From Stentor coeruleus (taxonomy: Eukaryota > Ciliophora > Heterotrichea > Heterotrichida > Stentoridae): 24,638 nt of DNA. A model generated the notes under the pieces. That model ran no database searches. It was not told where the DNA came from and worked only from the letters and a program-made list of their open reading frames with translations. Below, piece after piece: positions 18,567 through 24,638 of this stretch (position 1 is its first letter; every line of letters begins with the position of its first letter). The position numbers and the translations under genes are program-made. Where the stretch lies: the NCBI GenBank assembly GCA_001970955.1, contig MPUH01001076.1, forward strand, positions 1 through 24,638. The letters run 5' to 3'.

Positions 18567-19382
18567 ATAAAGTTTTTTATATGATTTTAACTCGGGATTT
18601 TTGGGATGGCGAATTTTGGAGTTTGAGAATTTGGTAAAGGAGAAGATTTAGGTATTTTTTAATTGTGGAATTTTAGCAGGGTTTTAAAGATTTTGTGTGC
18701 TTTGTATGTAGGGAAAATAGTGAAATATGATTTAAGAAGGGGTTGAGGTTATGTGATTTTTTATAATAGAGAGTGAATCAAATAGAGAAAAAGTTGAAAT
18801 TAATATAAAATAGAAAGGGTTTTATTCTTGTAGGATAGGCCCTTAAAAATAATATTAAATTAAGTCTAGTTTGCATTGAATATAAAATGCGAATCAATAA
18901 AATTTAATCAAAAAATGTATTTTATTTTTCATCCTTTTTCATTATCTTTAAATTAAAATTCTAAATTTCCTTCAATATATATAAGCAATTTGATTATTTA
19001 GCATCCTCAAAAAAATAAACCTTATAATCATAATTTTTATTTTACCTGTTGTTTAAAAGCCCATACGCTCTCTTTATTAAATTACCCAATCTAAATTCCA
19101 TACTTAAATTTACTCCTAATCAATCAAAACCCTCAACCCTTCTCCACATAAATTTCATACAACCATTCTCAAACCTTTTCTTATCACCCCATCAAAATCC
19201 CATATTTTCTATCTCTCCTAACTTTATACAAATTTTCCTTTTTCCCACCTTTTTTACTTGAAACCTAAAAATCATCCCCTCCCTTACAAAAAATTCTTCA
19301 ATTTATTTTCCTCCAAACAAACCCAAAAAGAAATCATCCCCCAATACTCATCGAAAACTCTCTGATTTTTTTTATAATATAA
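18567..19382. other. Divergent promoter region, 0.8 kb
   Basis: Lies between the minus-strand DHHC gene and the + strand RNA-binding gene. The DHHC side (18567-18790) is G/T-rich on the + strand. The other side (19040-19380) is C/A-rich and nearly G-free: 19141-19200 has 21 C and no G. Each half is therefore C/A-rich on its own coding strand. TATAATAT at 19373-19380 lies 2 nt before the RNA-binding gene's ATG. A 70-codon frame at 19049-19261 is a by-product of the skewed composition. Confidence 0.5.
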
Positions 19383-19799
19383 ATGGAAAACGAAGAAAAA
19401 AAGGTAGAGTCAAAGGAAGAAGTAGAAGAAGTAGAAAATGTGACAAACGAAGCTGATGAACGAGATAAAAGGTCAATTTTCATAGGTAATGTCGACTACT
19501 CAACCAGCACAGAAGAGCTTAGGAATTTGTTTAAAGAATGTGGGGCAATTGAAAGAGTCACAATTCCAACAGACAAATTTTCAGGTCAGCCAAAAGGATA
19601 TGCGTATTTAGAATTTGTAGATGTCAGTTCAGTATCTAAAGCTGAATCGGTTAATGATAAGAATTTCAAAGGTAGAAAATTGAAGGTTTTACCAAAAAGA
19701 AACAATATACCCAAAATCAAACCGCGAAGTTCAAGACCTTTTATGAGACGCTCTTATTCTTATTCTCGACCTAGATATAGTAGATATAGGCCCTATTAG
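19383..19799 (+). CDS. PABPN1-like nuclear poly(A)-binding protein
   Basis: A 138-aa protein. An acidic N-terminus (residues 1-30, E/K/V-rich) leads into EADERDKRS and one RRM (about 31-107). RNP2 is IFIGNV (32-37) and RNP1 is KGYAYLEF (71-78). Inside are VDYSTSTEELRNLF and DKFSGQPKG, which closely match the RRM of nuclear poly(A)-binding protein PABPN1/PABP2, as does the following KVLPKRNNIPKI. The C-terminus is an R/S/Y-rich tail (RRSYSYSRPRYSRYRPY), like the arginine-rich tail of PABPN1 that is methylated in animals. PABPN1 binds nascent poly(A) tails in the nucleus and controls their length. The protein is shorter than the animal one and lacks its alanine tract and most of the coiled coil. 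No intron. Stop TAG. Confidence 0.85.
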   Translation: MENEEKKVESKEEVEEVENVTNEADERDKRSIFIGNVDYSTSTEELRNLFKECGAIERVTIPTDKFSGQPKGYAYLEFVDVSSVSKAESVNDKNFKGRKLKVLPKRNNIPKIKPRSSRPFMRRSYSYSRPRYSRYRPY

Positions 19800-20859
19800 A
19801 TATGCTTTCGCTTAAATTATGACCACTTCACAGCTCAATTGCTTTGTGAGAGAATGAGTTTGCTTGGAAATTAAGATTAGGAGGATGTTATAAAAATTAA
19901 TATAATAAATAATAAGTGCTCGATTGATAAAATTTGATAGGATTTATGATTTTAGAGAGGATCAAAAGGCATTATGGAATTTTTGTATTGGAAAATTTGC
20001 CGATTTTTTTTTCAGATTTTTTGTGATTTTGTTATGAAGATTGTGATGGAAAATTTTGATGTTTTGGTGAGATGCTTTTTAATAAATTGTAATGAAATTT
20101 ATTGACTTGGGGTGATGATGGCTTATGATTTTTGCGGATTTTTGTGGATTTTGTATGAAATTATTGTGAAGAATGCAATTTTAGATAAAAGGTATATTTA
20201 TAAATAAATTATTGTGTTTTAGAGGATTTTTAGTAAAGATTAAATAAAAATTGGTTTGTACTGAATCTTGCATAAATTAGAATTTATATAACTTATCCGA
20301 TTTTTTTAAGTTTGATTGAATATTTGTATTTTATATAAGAACGGTGATTAGTTATTTTTTATTCTTAGACTAGTATTTCAAAGTTATATCATCTTTCATA
20401 CCAAAAATACTGAAGCATACATTGAAATAAGCAAACAACAGTTGAATATTCCTACAAAAAATGTATTCCTTATACTGAACAATAATATTTACTCACTACT
20501 TTTACTCCTTCTCAAAATCATATTTCTCTTACCACATCCTCTCCATTCTTAAAAAACCATTTTTTCCTTCTCAAAAGTTCATTTCAACCTAATCTCAATA
20601 ATTTCTTAACTCCAAACCAACACTTCATATCAAAAAATTTTTCTGACTAATACAAATTTTACCTCTCATTATAAAATCTGTAAATTTTAATAAAAACACT
20701 CTAACCCAACTATCCACAAAAAATCTTTTAAAAAATTCCCATCTAATCCCATTAAAAATATCATCTAAAACCTAATCAAACAACCTCATCCTTCTATTAA
20801 GCCATAAAAACTTATCCCCCAAACAAACTGACTCAGCTCAATAATCATAAAAAATTATA
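19800..20859. other. Intergenic, 1.06 kb, GT-rich then CA-rich
   Basis: No gene is seen. On the + strand the first part is G/T-rich (20041-20100: 13 G, 1 C) as the 3' flank of the RNA-binding gene. From about 20400 it becomes C/A-rich (20521-20580: 1 G, 18 C) as the 5' flank of the kinase gene. The switch lies near 20300-20400. ATTATA at 20854-20859 abuts the kinase ATG. Confidence 0.55.
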
Positions 20860-21892
20860 ATGTCAGACCAGAGCTCTTTAATAATCGCAGGGAAATATCG
20901 CGTAGGTAGTAAAATCGGTAATGGGTCATTCGGAGATATATTCCTAGGGACAAACATAACCACAAACGAAGAAGTCGCTATAAAATTCGAAAAAAATAAT
21001 TCAAATCACCCTCAATTGTTATTCGAATCCAAAATTTACGTAATTCTTCGAGATGGAATAGGCATCCCTCGTATTCACTGGTATGGAATCGAAGGGGAAT
21101 TCAATGTCATGATTCTCGACCTTCTTGGTCCATCTTTAGAAGATCTTCTTAAAGTATGCAATCATAAGTTCTCTTTAAAAACAGTCTTAATACTAGCTGA
21201 CCAAATGATCTCAAGAATCAATTATTAAGTTCTCTTTAAAAACAGTCTTAATACTAGCTGACCAAATGATCTCAAGAATCGAATATATTCACTCTAAAAA
21301 ATTCCTTCATAGGGATATCAAGCCTGATAACTTTCTCATTGGTCTCAGGAAAAATGCTTCAACTGTATTTGTCATAGACTTCGGTCTAGCTAAAAGGTAT
21401 ATAAATGCAAAGACACAACAACATATTCCAAATAGAGAATTTAAAAAACTAATAGGTACAGCTAGGTATGCATCAATATTCACACATTTGGGTATTGAGC
21501 AATCACGAAGAGATGATTTAGAAAGTTTAGGCTATGTTCTTTTATATCTCCTTAAAGGCTCTCTACCTTGGCAAGGCCTTCCTGCATATACACAAAAGGA
21601 AAAATATAATAAAATAATGCAAGCAAAAATTAATATATCATTAGAAGAACTTTGCCTTGATTTACCTAGAGAGTTTTTAGAATTTTTGAATTATGCTAAG
21701 TCCTTAGATTTTGAAGATCAGCCTGACTATAATTATTTGAAAAACCTTTTTAAAGAACTTACTATCAAAGAGGGTTTTCAATTAGATAATGTTTTTGACT
21801 GGACTGATTTGAATCTTTGCATATCTTCACAATCAAAAAACACCCCTTTTGTAGAGGAAACAGTTAAAGAAGAAGAAAAAAAAAATAATTAG
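20860..21892 (+). pseudogene. Casein kinase 1 gene broken by a 61-bp duplication
   Basis: The first frame (20860-21228) encodes the N-lobe: [18 protein letters not shown] with the glycine loop near residues 20-25, VAIKFE with the ATP lysine at about 42, and the CK1 signature [10 protein letters not shown]. It then stops at TAA after MISRINY. A second frame resumes in the duplicated copy ([22 protein letters not shown], catalytic loop; [40 protein letters not shown]) and runs to TAG. Removing one 61-bp unit restores a single 323-codon CK1, a normal kinase-domain length with a short acidic tail. CK1 is a Ser/Thr kinase of many cellular processes. ASIFTHLG has F where most CK1s have N. As sequenced, only a truncated N-lobe would be made. 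It may be a pseudogene, a variant allele or an assembly artefact; no other lesion is seen. Confidence 0.8.
21165..21280 (+). repeat. 61-bp tandem direct duplication in the CK1 gene
   Basis: A 55-nt block at 21165-21219 is repeated exactly at 21226-21280, separated by the 6-nt AATTAT (period 61). Both the left edge of copy 1 and its right end carry AATCA, a possible micro-homology. Since 61 is not a multiple of 3, the reading frame shifts and a TAA follows. Exact identity of the copies means the event is recent. Confidence 0.93.
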
Positions 21893-21909
21893 TATATAAT
21901 TCTTGTTTA

Positions 21910-22623
21910 CTATTTGGTTAGCGTGCTTTCAAATTTGTTTATGATTGAGTCTAAAAAGGTATCTTTGTTCTCATTAAATTTAAGCTCTTGTTTTTGTTTA
22001 TTCATCAACGATTTCACACGATTTTTTATTGAGCTATCAGTTCTGTTACCTATAATTTTTGAAATTTCACTCCATTTGTTACCGAGAGATTTGTACAGTT
22101 TCAAGACATGCAAATCTTCACTTTCGCTCCATTTATCTCTTTTCATATTAGGGTCTAAGTGATTAAGCCATCGCTCTTTGCATTGCTTGCCTGAACGAAT
22201 TTTCAATCCAGAGTGAATGACTTTGTTGACTTGTTCAGCGATTTGGCCCCACTTTTTAACTTTTGAATTTACCAGGGTGGTCAAAAGTTCGTCTTCAGCT
22301 GTAGACCAAGCTCCAGGAGCCAGACTCCCTGTTGCAGATATTTCTCTAATTTTTTTCATGCATTGCATAGGGGATTGGTCAGTGAACGAGGATATAATCA
22401 CATAGTCTTCATAGGTTAAAAATTCAAAGGATTTTCCAGTAAGTGTACAATAATCTTTTGTTGAACTATACAATTGTTTGATTTGGGCCTTATTCCAAGC
22501 CCGCTTAGCTTGCTTCGTACTTGGTTCAATTTTTACTATAGACTCTTGTTCTAATATGTAAGGACATTGAGGAAACTGCATTGAAGTGACGAAGTTGTAG
22601 TACGGAATCAAGTTTGCATCCAT
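21910..22623 (-). CDS. Myb-like DNA-binding protein (copy 2)
   Basis: A 237-aa protein convergent with the CK1 gene (17 nt apart). Two clear Myb repeats occupy about residues 104-210. Repeat one has W106, W125 and W152, with the same extended loop as the other Myb gene (VNKVIHSGLKIRSGKQCKERW against LNEKVHKGLPMRQGKQCRERW). Repeat two has W165 and W184 and ends NRTDSSIKNRVKSLMNKQK, with V203 where the third aromatic is usual. Residues about 41-97 (RAWNKAQIKQL...QCMKKIRE) look like a degenerate third repeat, giving a 3R-Myb-like layout. A nuclear DNA-binding role in transcription is expected from the family; targets are unknown. Start ATG at 22621-22623. Stop TAG at 21910-21912. It is clearly a paralogue of the Myb gene at 6268-6966. 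Confidence 0.8.
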   Translation of the reverse strand: MDANLIPYYNFVTSMQFPQCPYILEQESIVKIEPSTKQAKRAWNKAQIKQLYSSTKDYCTLTGKSFEFLTYEDYVIISSFTDQSPMQCMKKIREISATGSLAPGAWSTAEDELLTTLVNSKVKKWGQIAEQVNKVIHSGLKIRSGKQCKERWLNHLDPNMKRDKWSESEDLHVLKLYKSLGNKWSEISKIIGNRTDSSIKNRVKSLMNKQKQELKFNENKDTFLDSIINKFESTLTK

Positions 22624-24638
22624 TTATTTGCCCATAGGATAATTTATCTGTTTTTACTGGATGACCATAGCAAAGCATTTTTTAAATATGCACATAACAA
22701 TAATTGAATAGGACCTTAAAGAAACAGAAATTTTGGGTTTTCTATGATTAAAAGATTTATATAATATATTATTTACCTTTGAAATTATAAAATCTATGTA
22801 AACCTTTGAGTATAAAAGTTAAAGGATAGTAGAGAGGATTGTTAAGAAAAATTGTGTTATGAAGGTTAATTGGGTAATAGACAAAAGGATTGCCTATGTT
22901 GGATATTGTAAAAGACGAAAGGGAATCATTTTGATAGATAATGATAAGAAATTTTTGATTTTTGATGATATTGTATGAAGAAAGGGAATAAGAGTAATTT
23001 TTTGTGGTGGGATAAGAATGAAAGTTTGGATTTTTGTAGGTGTGCTTGAGTGGAAGATGATAGAAGAATTTGAGTTGATGATAAAAGTATTTGAAACGCA
23101 TGATTCTAGGTGATGACGAAGGTTGGAATATGGTAAGAAATATTTGAAGTATTAAGAAATTTGTCAGGGAAAATGATATGGAAAGGTTATAAAGAAAGTA
23201 TAGTAAAGCTTCATAATGCCTTAACCTCTCAAAATCTCAATTTTTTGAATTTCTAGTTAAGATTAGAATTTTATTCAGACTCATATACTTAAATCTTCTA
23301 AAAATCCCAAACTTTTCATTTTATTATTAAATATAAAAGATTATATAAAGCTTATTATGCGATATAAATTGAAGATTTTCATTGGATATTATATTATAAA
23401 TAGCGTGCTTGGAGAGAACAACTACTGAAAATTTAATTTAATCTGTGATTTTAATAAAAATTAAGATTTTTATCATATAAAACTTAGATAAATTTAGTGT
23501 ATAATATAATATGAAAAGATTGTAATATAAAGTTGATTAAACAAGAAATTGTAGTGATAAAAAAATAGAAAGAATTTGAGGATAAGCTTGTAAATATTAT
23601 AAAGAGCATTGATTATCATAAGATTTGGAAAGAAAACATGAAATTGTGATTAGTATTAGTTAGGAATTATCGTTTGACTATTGTCCAGCCCTTGTTAATT
23701 TTCTGTATGCCTGTAAAACCAAAAAAATTGATAGAATAAATACAGTTAAAATCGAATATTATATAAACTCTAAAATAATATGTTTTTAGCTATGTTTTTA
23801 TGATAAAAGTGTTTAGTAATAAAAAGGTTTGCATTCTTTGATAGAAAATATTTTTTATTTTTGATAAATTTTAAGTGTTTACTTTTAGTACAAATCATGA
23901 TACTTATGTATGACTAAATATGATAAAAATCAGGAATTTATATATCTTTTGCATTACGGACTTCATAAATGGTAAAATTCAGTAATTCAATAAAACTGTT
24001 CGTATATAATAAACTAGTTTTTATGCGATATTATAATAAATCTTGTAAATTAAATCTTATTATAAAATGTTCTTAACTAGAAAATTTATAATTTTCTTAC
24101 TCTAATTTTTAAAACTAGAGTATCAATATTTTCAAAGTTCATATTTTAAATACCAAAATCAATAAACCTTTCAAATACTATAGCTTATTTTTTTACAATT
24201 TACTATATAATTTATATCCTTATTATAGAAATTTATATTTAGTAATCATAATACTCTAAAATAAATCAGCTTTATTCAAATAATAATTTCTCTAGCAAAG
24301 ATTAAACTTCGACTTCTACCAAAATCATTTTCCCATACTTTAATCCGAAAACCGAAATTTTCTTGATAACTATACTTTAGCATACCAAAACCCCTAAGTT
24401 TAAAATACCAAAAATGATTGTTAAGTCTTAAATTATTAAAAATATTATGTATATCCTAATAAAATATATAATAGCCCATATAGTTTTTTATTCCTAATAT
24501 TATATTTTCAATTTTGATGCATATAGTCACAGGATTGATTATAGTTTTACATAAAACAAACTAAATATTTTTCTAAAAACTTTTTCATATTATTCTTGCT
24601 ATTTCTTAAAGTGAACTAAATAATTTTGAAAGACCTGT
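22624..24638. other. Gene-free region to the window end, 2.0 kb
   Basis: No supported gene. 22700-23215 is G/A/T-rich on the + strand, that is C-rich on the minus strand, as the 5' flank of the Myb gene. A 110-codon minus frame there (22769-23101) is Y/N/F/S-rich, has no domain and is judged a by-product of this skew. After about 23220 the DNA is plain AT-rich. From about 24100 the + strand becomes C/A-richer, as before a + strand gene or after a minus-strand one beyond the window. No telomeric repeat is seen at the end. Confidence 0.45.

Noticed and set aside
19049-19261. 70-codon + strand ORF
   Set aside because: It lies in the G-free C/A-rich flank before the RNA-binding gene, has P/F/N/S-biased composition and no features.
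21220-21280. 61-bp unit in the CK1 gene as a classical internal eliminated sequence
   Set aside because: It is an exact tandem copy of adjacent coding sequence rather than unrelated DNA bounded by a short repeat; duplication is the simpler reading.
22769-23101. 110-codon minus-strand ORF
   Set aside because: Its Y/N/F/S/P composition simply mirrors the C/A-rich flank upstream of the Myb gene; no domain or signal is seen.
1-24638. tRNA genes, telomeric repeats, transposons and CRISPR arrays
   Set aside because: Scanned by eye on both strands; no B-box/cloverleaf candidate, no telomere-type tandem repeat, no transposase or reverse-transcriptase motif, no spaced repeat array found.

Overview
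The window looks like macronuclear-type DNA of a ciliate, most likely a heterotrich close to Stentor. It is very AT-rich and has short intergenic spacers beside a few gene-poor stretches. It encodes eukaryotic proteins: a Sec61 alpha relic, a PABPN1-like protein, casein kinase 1, a DHHC palmitoyltransferase, Myb proteins and a CFAP20-domain cilium protein. The DHHC gene carries a 15-nt GT...AG intron, a size characteristic of heterotrichs. The code appears standard: Trp is always TGG and Gln always CAA/CAG in the intact genes, and genes stop at TAA, TAG or TGA. That argues against Blepharisma (TGA=Trp) or Condylostoma. No telomere repeat, tRNA or CRISPR was seen. The species call is inference.

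Layout. 1-3.7 kb (+): the last codons of an acyl-CoA synthetase, a CFAP20DC-like gene, then a Sec61 alpha copy broken by two nonsense codons and three frameshifts. 3.8-9.9 kb (-): a TPR+IQ protein, an R2R3-Myb-like protein, a 2.5 kb gene-free stretch, and a small acidic secreted protein. 10.65-11.06 kb: a GC-rich island (about 47-52% GC where counted) that looks like a Pol III-type structured non-coding RNA gene on the + strand, with features reminiscent of RNase P RNA. 11.8-18.6 kb (-): a decayed coiled-coil gene, an intact coiled-coil gene only 14 nt upstream of it, an unrecognised gene, another coiled-coil gene, and the DHHC gene with its tiny intron. 19.4-21.9 kb (+): a PABPN1-like RNA-binding protein and a casein kinase 1 gene interrupted by a 61-bp tandem duplication. 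21.9-22.6 kb (-): a second Myb-like gene. 22.6-24.6 kb: no gene seen.

The genes do not form one pathway. They look like an ordinary mix of nuclear housekeeping and ciliary genes, each with its own promoter. Three features are general to the window. Intergenic DNA is strand-asymmetric: 5' flanks are C/A-rich and nearly G-free on the coding strand, while 3' flanks are G/T-rich. A TATA-like motif often lies within about 15 nt of the ATG. Three genes of conserved type (Sec61, CK1, coiled-coil) are broken in one 24.6 kb stretch.
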